This document shows, piece by piece, positions 39,086-48,051 of a stretch of 64,000 nt of DNA. A program made the translations under genes and the position numbers. The number at the start of each line of letters is the position of its first letter. Position 1 is the stretch's first letter. The notes beneath the pieces were generated by a model. The model was not told where the DNA came from. It did not search any database and was given only the letters and a program-made list of their open reading frames with translations. The stretch is from Oscillospiraceae bacterium (GTDB lineage Bacteria; Bacillota; Clostridia; Oscillospirales; UBA644), in NCBI GenBank assembly GCA_015067305.1, contig SVMT01000003.1:55972-119971 (forward strand), read 5' to 3'.

Positions 39086-39802
39086 ATGGAATTCAGTGGG
39101 TTTTCAGACAAAACACTTAAATATTTAAATGATATCGTCGTAATGAACGATAGAAAATGGTATGAAGAACATAAACCTGATTACAATAAATATATAAAAG
39201 AACCTTTCTATGAATTGATCGAACTTCTTACACCTACAATAAGAAAAATTGACCCACAACTTATTACTGACCCTAAGAAGTGTCTTTCAAGGATATACAG
39301 GGACGCAAGAAGAGTTAAAGGCGGCTGTATGTACAGAGATCATGTTTGGCTCGTTTTCAAAAGGCAACAAAATGATACCCTTTTTGAAAATCCGTCTTTC
39401 TATTTCGAGATAACACCTTATGGCTGCAGTTGCGGAATGGGTTTCTACTGTGCGCATGCAAGGATAATGGAAAAATGGCGTAATTACATCGCAGAAAATC
39501 CAAGAGCTTTTGAGGAAGCAATAGACCCCATAGAAGAAAGTGAAATTCTTGACGCTCACGGACAATCATACGCACGCCCCAAACCTGACTGTCCCCCAGG
39601 ACTCGAAAAATGGTATAACTTCAAGACATTTTTCATAAATACTGATATGGATATCTCTTTCATAAAAAGTCCCGATCTGGCGGATTTTCTGGCTGAACAG
39701 TTCAATACCTGCGCTCCCCTTTATAAAATTCTCAGCGATGAGATATTGAACAAAGACAGTGAATTCAACGACACGGGTTACATCTATAATTTTAATATAT
39801 AA
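39086..39802 (+). CDS. DUF2461 family protein
   Basis: FSGFSDKTLKYLNDIVVMNDRKWYEEHKPDYNKYIKEPF..., SRIYRDARRVKGGCMYRDHVWLVFKR; SD AAAGGA before 39086. Confidence 0.88.
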   Translation: MEFSGFSDKTLKYLNDIVVMNDRKWYEEHKPDYNKYIKEPFYELIELLTPTIRKIDPQLITDPKKCLSRIYRDARRVKGGCMYRDHVWLVFKRQQNDTLFENPSFYFEITPYGCSCGMGFYCAHARIMEKWRNYIAENPRAFEEAIDPIEESEILDAHGQSYARPKPDCPPGLEKWYNFKTFFINTDMDISFIKSPDLADFLAEQFNTCAPLYKILSDEILNKDSEFNDTGYIYNFNI

Positions 39803-39814
39803 GGAGATGATACT

Positions 39815-40249
39815 ATGCCTGAAATCGGAACGATTTTTTGGTTAATACTTTTAATAGTATTTGTAGTAGCAGAATCAATTACAACAACACTTGTTTCCAT
39901 CTGGTTTGCTGCAGGATCACTGGTCGCATTGGTAATTGCGGGATTCAAAGGAGAAATATGGATACAAGTAGCAGCGTTTGTGGCTGTTTCAATCATTTTA
40001 CTTCTGGCAACAAGACCTTTGGCGAAGAAATACCTTGAGCCGAAAATAACAAAAACGAACTACGACAGAATCATCGGGGAAACATGCCTGGTTGAAGAAG
40101 AGATAAATAATCTCAATGAAACAGGATCTGTCAAGATCAAAGGTACAACATGGACAGCAAGAAGCTGTGACGACACGGTCATTCCCGAAGGTTCGACGGT
40201 TGAAATCAAAAGAATCGAAGGCGTTAAAGTCTTTGTTTCAATAAAATAA
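39815..40249 (+). CDS. NfeD family protein
   Basis: TM-rich N-terminus then IIGETCLVEEEINNLNETGSVKIKGTTWTARSCDDTVIPEGSTVEIKRIEGVKVFV. Confidence 0.9.
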   Translation: MPEIGTIFWLILLIVFVVAESITTTLVSIWFAAGSLVALVIAGFKGEIWIQVAAFVAVSIILLLATRPLAKKYLEPKITKTNYDRIIGETCLVEEEINNLNETGSVKIKGTTWTARSCDDTVIPEGSTVEIKRIEGVKVFVSIK

Positions 40250-40268
40250 ATAAACGGAGGTAACTCAA

Positions 40269-41219
40269 ATGTTATTACTTACACAACTCTCAACACCCAT
40301 CATTGTTGCTCTTGCCGTAATCATCCTTTTGTTCCTCATCATCGTAAGCAACATCAAAATCGTTTCTCAGGCTCAGGCACTTGTTGTGGAACGACTCGGC
40401 GCATATGTCAAAACATGGCATACAGGTCTTCATATCAAGATTCCGTTCATTGAGAAAGTGGCTAAATCCGTTACCTTGAAAGAACAGGTAGTGGACTTCG
40501 CACCACAGCCCGTTATCACAAAAGATAACGTAACTATGCAGATTGATACGGTCGTATATTTCCAGATAACAGACCCGAAGCTTTATGCATACGGTGTAGA
40601 CAATCCAATGTCCGCCATTGAAAATCTCACAGCCACTACACTCCGTAACATCATCGGCGATCTTGAACTTGATGCTACTCTGACTTCAAGAGATCTCATT
40701 AATACAAAAATGCGTTCTATCCTTGACGTAGCAACAGACCCCTGGGGCATTAAGATCAATCGTGTGGAATTGAAAAATATTATTCCGCCAAAAGAGATCC
40801 GTGATGCAATGGAAAAACAGATGAAAGCAGAACGTGAACGTAGAGAAGCGATCCTCAGAGCTGAAGGTGACAAGAAGAGTGCTATCCTTGTTGCAGAAGG
40901 TCAGAAACAGGCAGAGATCCTCAAGGCTGAAGCTGCAAAAGAAGCTCTCATTCTTGAAGCGGAAGCTCAGAAAGAAGCTCAGATCAAGAGAGCAGAAGGT
41001 GAAGCCGAAGCTATCCTCAAAGTTCAGAATGCACAGGCAGAAGGTCTCAGAATGCTTAATGAAGCAGCACCCACAGACAAGGTAATTGCTATAAAATCCC
41101 TTGAATCCTTTGAAAAAGCCGCTGACGGCAAAGCTACAAAGATCATTATCCCCTCTCAGATACAGTCCCTTGCAGGTCTTGCAACAAGCTTATCGGAATT
41201 GACAAAGGAAGATAAATAA
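40269..41219 (+). CDS. SPFH/stomatin/prohibitin family protein (QmcA-like)
   Basis: VSQAQALVVERLGAYVKTWHTGLHIKIPFIEKVAKSVTLKEQVVDFAPQPVITKDNVTMQIDTVVYFQI and Ala/Glu coiled coil. Confidence 0.93.
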   Translation: MLLLTQLSTPIIVALAVIILLFLIIVSNIKIVSQAQALVVERLGAYVKTWHTGLHIKIPFIEKVAKSVTLKEQVVDFAPQPVITKDNVTMQIDTVVYFQITDPKLYAYGVDNPMSAIENLTATTLRNIIGDLELDATLTSRDLINTKMRSILDVATDPWGIKINRVELKNIIPPKEIRDAMEKQMKAERERREAILRAEGDKKSAILVAEGQKQAEILKAEAAKEALILEAEAQKEAQIKRAEGEAEAILKVQNAQAEGLRMLNEAAPTDKVIAIKSLESFEKAADGKATKIIIPSQIQSLAGLATSLSELTKEDK

Positions 41220-41225
41220 TATATT

Positions 41226-41247
41226 CGGTACGGCAATTGCCGTACCG
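41226..41247 (+). terminator. Intrinsic terminator
   Basis: CGGTACGGCAATTGCCGTACCG then ATCTTTT. Confidence 0.78.
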
Positions 41248-41260
41248 ATCTTTTATATAA

Positions 41261-41289
41261 TGTGACCTATGCATATTTTTTGTCGTCTA
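41261..41289 (+). promoter_or_regulatory. ECF-type promoter (putatively autoregulatory) for the sigma factor gene
   Basis: -35-like TGTGACC (41261-41267), 16-nt spacer, -10-like CGTCTA (41284-41289). Confidence 0.55.
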
Positions 41290-41330
41290 TATAAGTGAAA
41301 GGCCTTATCAAACAAGAAAGGAGTAACAAA

Positions 41331-41891
41331 ATGGAAGACCATAATATCATTGAATTATTTTTTCAAAGATCTGAAAATGCTATTACAGAAACAGCTAAAA
41401 AATACGATAAATATTGCCGTAAAATAGCTTATAATATTCTTCAAAACAAAAGAGATACCGAAGAATGTTTGAATGACACCTACTTGAAAACATGGAACGC
41501 TATACCGCCACAAAAGCCCCTCAATTTAAGGGTATTCTTAGGTAAGATCACACGAAATCTTGCATTAGATAAATATAAAAACACCAATAGGTTAAAACGT
41601 GGAAACGGACAAGTAAATCAAGTTTTAGATGAAATCACTGAAATCTTACCATCAGAAATCAGGACTGAAAAAGTAATAGATGATATCGTAATTACTGAAA
41701 CCATAAACAGATTTTTAGCTTCTATTTCATTAGAGAACAGAACTATTTTCATGAGAAGGTATTGGTATATGGATACAATACAGGAAATCGCAAATGAATA
41801 TGGTTACAGTATTAGTAAAGTTAAAATGTCACTTATGAGATCAAGAAATGAACTTAAATTACTTTTAGAGAAAGAAGGAATTATTGTATGA
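41331..41891 (+). CDS. ECF-like sigma-70 family RNA polymerase sigma factor
   Basis: ITETAKKYDKYCRKIAYNILQNKRDTEECLNDTYLKTWNAIPP; RTIFMRRYWYMDTIQEIANEYGYSISKVKMSLMRSRNEL; SD AAAGGAG before 41331. Confidence 0.9.
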   Translation: MEDHNIIELFFQRSENAITETAKKYDKYCRKIAYNILQNKRDTEECLNDTYLKTWNAIPPQKPLNLRVFLGKITRNLALDKYKNTNRLKRGNGQVNQVLDEITEILPSEIRTEKVIDDIVITETINRFLASISLENRTIFMRRYWYMDTIQEIANEYGYSISKVKMSLMRSRNELKLLLEKEGIIV

Positions 41892-43222
41892 AATCTGAAA
41901 GATTACTTAATTGCATAGGTCAGATAGACGATAAATACATCGAAGAAGCCAAAGATATCGGAAACACAAAGAGTCGTTTTATAAAGACATCCATTTCGGT
42001 TGCGGCGTGTATTTGTCTTGTTATAGGTGCAATCACAGTTCCAAAGCTGTTAAATACTGTTGAGCCACCGATTGATATAATAGAAAAATATCCCCCGATT
42101 GATGACCCAATAGATATAATAGAAGAAGACCCCAAAACCGACAATGTCTCAGAAAAAGACCCTACACAATCAACCGATTCGGTTAATGTTCCCGATGACA
42201 GCACAGACCCGGATGTTCCCAAAACGGAAATTCAATACATTGACGGCCTGCAAGTGTTGAACATAAGCAAAAGTTATTCAGATATGGGATATGAAGGATA
42301 CGACGTCTATGATATATCCGAGTTGGGCTCAAACAATCCGTGGAATGAAGCAATTAACCTTGAATATCTTCCCGTATTCAAAAACAACCATGAATTGAAT
42401 AATCGGCACAGCATAGTAAATCCCAATACAGAAAAAATGACTGAACTGATGATTGATATCTGCACCCGTCTCGGACTTGATAGCAACACCTTGGAAATAA
42501 AGGACTATACAGACGGCAAAGACCCTCGCCACGGTATTGAATTGGAAGTGAAAACTGACGGTATTACGGTTAATGTATTCGCTGATTACAGTATCAAAAT
42601 CACGTTCGACCCCGCAATAGATATACCCGAAGACTACAACTTCAATTACCATTCATCATTGAATGAGATGCAAAAGGCCGCAACTTACATTGAAGAAGAA
42701 TATCAAGCCCTTATAGACATGGAATCAATACAGGAAAGTGTATCAAGCATAGGTTATAATATTTATCTGCAACTTTCTGTCGATTTGTACTTCTATGAAA
42801 GCGCAGGAACCGATTTGGACAGAATTCTCAACTATAATTTCAATAAAATCAAATTCAGCCCAAATGATAACGGTCAGCTTTGGATAATTTGGATATACAA
42901 TACGGACATATCTGAAAAGGTTGCGGATTACCCGATCATAACTGTCGAAGAAGCAATAAATCTGTTGGAAGCCGAACATTATTACACATCAGCACCAAGA
43001 GAGAATTTTCCGGGAGAAGAATATATAGGAAAGGTAGAACTTGTATATAATACAGACTACTATAACGAATTTTATATGCCATACTATAAATTGTACGTAG
43101 AACTCCCGCCCCCGGATGGCGCAGTCAACCCAAACGGGTTAAAGAATTATGGAACATATTATGTGCCTGCAATCAATCCCAAATGGATAGCGCAAGAATA
43201 TGTATCATACAGTGATTATTAA
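41888..43222 (+). CDS. Putative anti-sigma-like single-pass membrane protein
   Basis: Overlaps sigma gene by ATGA; N-terminal cytoplasmic segment, one TM (ISVAACICLVIGAITVPKLL), Pro/Asp-rich linker and large extracytoplasmic region. Confidence 0.65.
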   Translation: MKSERLLNCIGQIDDKYIEEAKDIGNTKSRFIKTSISVAACICLVIGAITVPKLLNTVEPPIDIIEKYPPIDDPIDIIEEDPKTDNVSEKDPTQSTDSVNVPDDSTDPDVPKTEIQYIDGLQVLNISKSYSDMGYEGYDVYDISELGSNNPWNEAINLEYLPVFKNNHELNNRHSIVNPNTEKMTELMIDICTRLGLDSNTLEIKDYTDGKDPRHGIELEVKTDGITVNVFADYSIKITFDPAIDIPEDYNFNYHSSLNEMQKAATYIEEEYQALIDMESIQESVSSIGYNIYLQLSVDLYFYESAGTDLDRILNYNFNKIKFSPNDNGQLWIIWIYNTDISEKVADYPIITVEEAINLLEAEHYYTSAPRENFPGEEYIGKVELVYNTDYYNEFYMPYYKLYVELPPPDGAVNPNGLKNYGTYYVPAINPKWIAQEYVSYSDY

Positions 43223-43224
43223 AA

Positions 43225-43252
43225 AGCGGTCAGGAGAAAATCCTGACCGCTT
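43225..43252 (+). terminator. Bidirectional intrinsic terminator
   Basis: AGCGGTCAGGAGAAAATCCTGACCGCTT flanked by A- and T-rich runs. Confidence 0.8.
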
Positions 43253-43266
43253 CATTTTTATACTTT

Positions 43267-43824
43267 TTAAATCATTATGTATTTCTTCGCTACTTTTTCC
43301 AGATGTTTGAAGAGAAGTCCTGTAACAACAGCATTTATACCGGCTTTCATAAAATTGAACGGCAATATTATGGGTAAGATCATTTCGAGAACAGCCGCAA
43401 CAGGTGTACCGTTAAACAAAGGAATAAATATAAGATTTAAAGGTATCATTATCAATGCCTGCGTCAAGCAACCCAAAGCAAGAGCCATTACAGAACCGAA
43501 AAACGATTTATTATATTTATACACAACGCCAGAAACAAGCACAAAGGCACTTGTAGCAAATATGTGCATAAGAATACCGTGTATACCGCTTCCAGCACTG
43601 ACTGTAAGCCCCTGAAGAAGCGAAACAATGACTGTAAGAGCTATCCCCCACCAAGGCCCGAAAACGAACGAGACGATGAATATGGGAATGTCAGCAGGGT
43701 CATATTCCAAAAAAGGCGCCGGCGGAAACGGAATATGTATGAAAAAAGCAAGTGCAATACTCAATGCTGCCATAACACCCAATGTCGTAATTTTCTTTAC
43801 GGTAATCTGTTGATTCTTTTGCAT
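43267..43824 (-). CDS. ribU: ECF transporter S component, RibU-like (riboflavin)
   Basis: Polytopic ECF-S protein (ITTLGVMAALSIALAFFIHIPFPPAPFLEYDPADIPIFIVSFVFGP) downstream of an FMN riboswitch. Confidence 0.88.
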   Translation of the reverse strand: MQKNQQITVKKITTLGVMAALSIALAFFIHIPFPPAPFLEYDPADIPIFIVSFVFGPWWGIALTVIVSLLQGLTVSAGSGIHGILMHIFATSAFVLVSGVVYKYNKSFFGSVMALALGCLTQALIMIPLNLIFIPLFNGTPVAAVLEMILPIILPFNFMKAGINAVVTGLLFKHLEKVAKKYIMI

Positions 43825-43847
43825 TATAAAACCCTCTTTAAATAAAA

Positions 43848-43873
43848 AAATTCCCCGAAAATAAATTCGGGGA
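43848..43873 (-). terminator. Riboswitch expression-platform terminator
   Basis: Minus strand TCCCCGAATTTATTTTCGGGGA followed by ATTTTTTT, between aptamer and ribU. Confidence 0.78.
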
Positions 43874-43919
43874 TAACATTACGCAGAAAACATACGAATA
43901 TAAAATCCATATGAACAAA

Positions 43920-44032
43920 AGTTTCTTTCATCCGGACTTTAACCGTCGGCACAGGAATCTCACCTGTTCGGCACCTGAAAAGTGTTAGCGGGCTTTACCG
44001 CCGGTAGAGAATTACACTCAACCCCAAAACTT
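43920..44032 (-). promoter_or_regulatory. FMN riboswitch (RFN element)
   Basis: Minus strand ...GGGGTTGAGTGTAATTCTCTACCGGCGGTAAAGCCCGCTAACACTTTTCAGGTGCCGAACAGGTGAGATTCCTGTGCCGACGGTTAAAGTCCGGATGAAAGAAAC matches RFN conserved core. Confidence 0.95.
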
Positions 44033-44081
44033 AAGTATATTATACTACATTATATGCAGTTTGTCAATACCTTGAGCAGAA

Positions 44082-44609
44082 TTATTTTAAAAATCTGAAA
44101 CCGCCTATAATGGGAAGTTCTTTAGCCTTGCCCTGAACAGCATTGATAATACCGATCACAATGAAAATAAATGAAACGATACCAACCAATGAGAATACAG
44201 CGCTGAGTAAGCCGCCAATGAAACTTGCAATGAAATAGCCTATTGTTGTTATGATAGAACTTGCAACACCGATAACTGCTTCAGCGATGAAAAGGATAAG
44301 TCCTTGATTTGCATGGAATTTAGCAAACTTAGACTGAGGTGCAGCAATCAGAGGAATAATGAACAGGAAACCGATATATGACAAGATAGACAAAGCCTTA
44401 TTCTTGTTTATATCATCAGGGTCAAAACCATCTGTTTCGTCTTTTGTATTTACAAAATCAGTAACAGCATCTTCGATCTTCTTCTGATACTCCTCTTTCT
44501 TTGCATCGTTGTTTACATTTTCATTTTTAGCTTCAGTTGCCTGACCGCATGAAGGACAAAATTTTGTTTCATCGGTAAGTTCTGCGCCGCATTTTGTACA
44601 GTATTTCAT
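44082..44609 (-). CDS. Zinc-ribbon domain-containing DUF4870-like membrane protein
   Basis: MKYCTKCGAELTDETKFCPSCG; three-TM-like C-terminal part KALSILSYIGFLFIIPLIAAPQSKFAKFHANQGLILFI. Confidence 0.85.
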   Translation of the reverse strand: MKYCTKCGAELTDETKFCPSCGQATEAKNENVNNDAKKEEYQKKIEDAVTDFVNTKDETDGFDPDDINKNKALSILSYIGFLFIIPLIAAPQSKFAKFHANQGLILFIAEAVIGVASSIITTIGYFIASFIGGLLSAVFSLVGIVSFIFIVIGIINAVQGKAKELPIIGGFRFLK

Positions 44610-44690
44610 ATGTATTACCTCCATATTTTTTCTTTATTATATTTTATCATGTTTCTTTCAATTTGTCAAGACCTTTTATAAAAACTTAAA

Positions 44691-45362
44691 CTATAAAAGA
44701 ACATCTTTATTTGTACCGTAAAAAATATCGTCTTTTCCGCTGATAAGTTTGCAGAATTCTTCTATTCTCTTCCACATACCGTCTTCGTGATCAAATTCAT
44801 ACGTATGACCCCAAATATAAAATATCTGCGGTGATTCTGGCTTAAGAGTGATAAACTTTTCTGCCAACTCAAAAAGCTTTTCGTCATTATGGTGTAATGT
44901 CGGTTCGAATCTTAAAAGATCTGTTTGAATTTCAAATTTATGAGTAGAATTAACTGTTCTGGAATATTTTACACCTGTATTCTTTTTAATAATATCCACT
45001 ACCCTGTCATTATATGTTCCGTAAGGATAAGCCATTCCTATAACTTCATATCCTGCAATATCGCTGAGTCGGAGTCTGTCTTCTTCGACCTCTTTAATTA
45101 TTTCAGCATCATTAAGTTTGGTAAGATCAGGATGTTTCAAAGTATGAACTGCTACTTCATGCCCTTCATATAAACTGCGAACCTCATTAGATTTTATATT
45201 GCTTTTTCTGTTTTCATTATCAGTAACATCACCAAGGAGCATTGTATTTATGTTAAATGTACCTTTCAATCCATATTTATTAAGTATTTCAATGAAACGC
45301 TTATCCTGTTTTACATTGTCATCGTAACTGAAAGTTACCGCTTTAAGCTTACCGTCAAACAT
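44691..45362 (-). CDS. Polysaccharide deacetylase family protein
   Basis: VTFSYDDNVKQDKRFIEILNKYGLKGTFNINT, EVAVHTLKHPDLT, MAYPYGTYNDRV. Confidence 0.88.
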   Translation of the reverse strand: MFDGKLKAVTFSYDDNVKQDKRFIEILNKYGLKGTFNINTMLLGDVTDNENRKSNIKSNEVRSLYEGHEVAVHTLKHPDLTKLNDAEIIKEVEEDRLRLSDIAGYEVIGMAYPYGTYNDRVVDIIKKNTGVKYSRTVNSTHKFEIQTDLLRFEPTLHHNDEKLFELAEKFITLKPESPQIFYIWGHTYEFDHEDGMWKRIEEFCKLISGKDDIFYGTNKDVLL

Positions 45363-46197
45363 CGTAAAAATTCTCCTTTAAATTATAAAATATTCTTTTT
45401 ATCAATCTTTTGAAGTTATCAGAAACTTTATTGGCAACAACTTTAACCTCTTCATGCGATAACGGACTTTCTGAAATTCCCGATGCTTTATTGGTAATAC
45501 AGCTTATGCCGCAAACACTCATTCCGCAATGTTTTGCAGCCATTGCCTCGCAAGCCGTACTCATTCCTACAGCGTCAGCACCTAAAAGTTTAAACATCCT
45601 GACCTCTTCCGGAGTTTCATAATTAGGTCCGGTAGTCTGTAAATAAACTCCTTTTGAAAGCGCTATATTTTCCTCATCTGCAGATTTTTCTATCATCATT
45701 TGTAATTCCTTATTGTAAATGTTTGACATATCAGGGAAACGTATACCCAATTCATCATGATTTTCCCCTATTAACGGTGAAGGTACAAAAGAACTTATAT
45801 GCCCTGTTATCATCATCAAAGTACCCGGATCCCAATTCTCATTCAATCCTCCTGCGGCATTAGTTAAAATGACCGTTTCAACTCCAAGAAGCCTCATAAG
45901 ACGTATAGGTTTCACCACATCAGTCATGGCATAGCCTTCATAATAATGGACCCTTCCCTGCATTAAAACAGCAGTAACACCATTAAACTCAACAAAAACA
46001 AACTGTCCTGAATGTCCGCTTACAGTAGATACAGGGAAATCTTTCAATTCAGAATAATGTACTCTTTCCGATAGAGGAAATTCATCGGCAAGAGAACCCA
46101 ATCCGGAGCCCAATACCAACGCAACTTTTGGAATAATTGATATTTTACTTTTGATATAAGCCGCATTTTCATACAAACTTTTCATGTAATCACTCAT
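45355..46197 (-). CDS. Purine-nucleoside phosphorylase (class I)
   Basis: LVLGSGLGSLADE, VSGHSGQFVF, MQGRVHYYEGY, LTNAAGGLN, TGPNYETPEEVRM, GADAVGMST. Confidence 0.93.
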   Translation of the reverse strand: MSDYMKSLYENAAYIKSKISIIPKVALVLGSGLGSLADEFPLSERVHYSELKDFPVSTVSGHSGQFVFVEFNGVTAVLMQGRVHYYEGYAMTDVVKPIRLMRLLGVETVILTNAAGGLNENWDPGTLMMITGHISSFVPSPLIGENHDELGIRFPDMSNIYNKELQMMIEKSADEENIALSKGVYLQTTGPNYETPEEVRMFKLLGADAVGMSTACEAMAAKHCGMSVCGISCITNKASGISESPLSHEEVKVVANKVSDNFKRLIKRIFYNLKENFYDV

Positions 46198-46410
46198 AAT
46201 AGACCTCTTTTCTTATATATTAAACTTGTGGATAGCAAAGAATTCACACTTTAGTCACCATAGCACAATAATCCAGTTTCATGCTATTATATTGTATATT
46301 TCATGTCAAAAGAAGTAAGACTTCTGTTTTTTGTTCACGTACAAATAAGCTATTATTAGACTATGATAAAATATCAATTAATATTTGAAACAATATGGCT
46401 AAATTGCGAT

Positions 46411-46439
46411 TTGCTAAAAATCCGTTTTTGATTTATAAT
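46411..46439 (+). promoter_or_regulatory. SigA-like promoter upstream of spo0A
   Basis: TTGCTA (46411-46416), 17 nt, TATAAT (46434-46439). Confidence 0.6.
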
Positions 46440-46468
46440 AAAATAAAAAACTCAAAGGAACAGACATC

Positions 46469-47281
46469 ATGGATAATTCAGTAAAAGCAGTAATAGTAGA
46501 GGGGGATATAGAATACAGGAAATTATACATCGACACGATCCAGTCTCTTGGAGCGCAAATAATATCTTCTACGGGAGATCCGATGGCAGCATTAAAAACC
46601 ATAATTGAAAAGCAACCAAAGATACTCATTATGGACATAGTATTACCAGGTATTGACGGAACAGAATACATAACAACTGTAAGGTCTTTAGCTCCTGCCA
46701 CAAATATCATAATCATAACTAATCTTATAAATGAAACCGTCATGAAGCAATGTAACAGTCTTGGAGTTGCAAGATATACAAACAAACCATTGAAACAGGA
46801 TATGATCTCATTCATTCTATCACAATACATAGGATTTGAATCAGTACGAAAAAATATAAAACCTATATCAGACATAATTGAAAATATGAGTAATGAAGCT
46901 TTGGAAAAAACATTGCTTGAATTGAAACTACCGTTTCATATAAAAGGAACCCTTTTCACAAGGTGCGCCTTGAGATTCATGATAAAACAAAATGTGCCTT
47001 TTGAAAAGATCCTTATCACAAAAGAAATATACCCTACAGTCGCAAAAGAATGTGATACCACACCTTCAAAAGTTGAACGAGGTATTCGATATTGTATTGA
47101 TTATATACTTGAAAATGAAACGATGGATATAATATCACCTGATAAATACGGAGTAAACATTGATGGAAATCATAAGTTATCGAACGCCAAATTTCTTATG
47201 ATACTCGCTCGTCACGTTTTGGATAAGCTGGAAGAAACAAATTCATGCGATGACATTGTCAGCATTAATGTACGCAGTTGA
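46469..47281 (+). CDS. spo0A: Sporulation transcription factor Spo0A
   Basis: Receiver (ILIMDIVLPGIDGTEYITTVRSLAP...YTNKPLKQDM) plus Spo0A-type effector domain HIKGTLFTRCALRFMIKQNVPFEKILITKEIYPTVAKECDTTPSKVERGIRYCIDY...KLSNAKFLMILARHVL. Confidence 0.9.
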   Translation: MDNSVKAVIVEGDIEYRKLYIDTIQSLGAQIISSTGDPMAALKTIIEKQPKILIMDIVLPGIDGTEYITTVRSLAPATNIIIITNLINETVMKQCNSLGVARYTNKPLKQDMISFILSQYIGFESVRKNIKPISDIIENMSNEALEKTLLELKLPFHIKGTLFTRCALRFMIKQNVPFEKILITKEIYPTVAKECDTTPSKVERGIRYCIDYILENETMDIISPDKYGVNIDGNHKLSNAKFLMILARHVLDKLEETNSCDDIVSINVRS

Positions 47282-47304
47282 TTTTTATTTTTTCAAAAAA
47301 ACAC

Positions 47305-47333
47305 TTGACTTTCATACCGAACTGATGTATAAT
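47305..47333 (+). promoter_or_regulatory. SigA-type promoter of the nitroreductase gene
   Basis: TTGACT (47305-47310), 17 nt, TATAAT (47328-47333). Confidence 0.7.
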
Positions 47334-47358
47334 AAAAGAAAAACATCGGAGGAAAATT

Positions 47359-47865
47359 ATGCAAACAAAAGAATGTATTCGCAAAAGACGAAGTATAAGA
47401 GGATATACAGACGAGCCTATCGAGTATTCAGTAATTGAAAAGCTTGTTGAAGATGCAACACTTGCACCATCGGGAATGAACAGACAGCCCTGGAAATTTT
47501 TAATTGTAAGCGATAAAAATAAAATAGAGAAAATTTCAGAGTTATCAGAATCCCAAGGTAATTGGATAAAAACCTCTAAATATCTGCTATTTGTTTTTCT
47601 TGACAAATCAGCATCATACAATTCAGAACGAGATCTTATGTCTATCGGGGCATCAATAGAAAACTTTATGCTATCCGCATGTGACGAAGGTATCGGAACG
47701 TGTTGGTTAGGAGGAATATTATCCTATACAGACGAAATTCTGAATATAATTGGATATGGTGATGACAACTTGTCACTTAAAGCAATTATTACATTGGGAA
47801 AATTTGAAGACAAAGAAATAGTTCCAAACAGAAAACCATTTGCAGATGTTTTAATAAAAATATAA
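47359..47865 (+). CDS. Nitroreductase family protein
   Basis: CIRKRRSIRGYTDEPIEYSVIEKLVEDATLAPSGMNRQPWKF; GIGTCWLGG. Confidence 0.9.
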   Translation: MQTKECIRKRRSIRGYTDEPIEYSVIEKLVEDATLAPSGMNRQPWKFLIVSDKNKIEKISELSESQGNWIKTSKYLLFVFLDKSASYNSERDLMSIGASIENFMLSACDEGIGTCWLGGILSYTDEILNIIGYGDDNLSLKAIITLGKFEDKEIVPNRKPFADVLIKI

Positions 47866-47977
47866 TATCAATAAAAGATGTATTCGAAAGTATTGCAGTC
47901 AGCATTGCAAATATCAAGAAAATTCTTTGATTTATTATAGCACATTTTTTTATTTAAGTCAATACATAACAGAAAAA

Positions 47978-48001
47978 GCACCTCAGAAAACTCTGAGGTG
48001 C
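47978..48001 (-). terminator. Intrinsic terminator of the NCS2 permease gene
   Basis: GCACCTCAGAGTTTTCTGAGGTGC followed by TTTTTC on minus strand. Confidence 0.8.
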
Positions 48002-48051
48002 AAATCTTTCGCAAAAAAACTTTCAATGTTGTTATTACTGTACAATTATGA

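Noticed and set aside
46198-46410. Possible small RNA between the purine phosphorylase gene and spo0A (AGAAGTAAGACTTCT-GTTTTTTG hairpin)
   Set aside because: Only a 6-bp stem and no convincing promoter at proper spacing; insufficient support.
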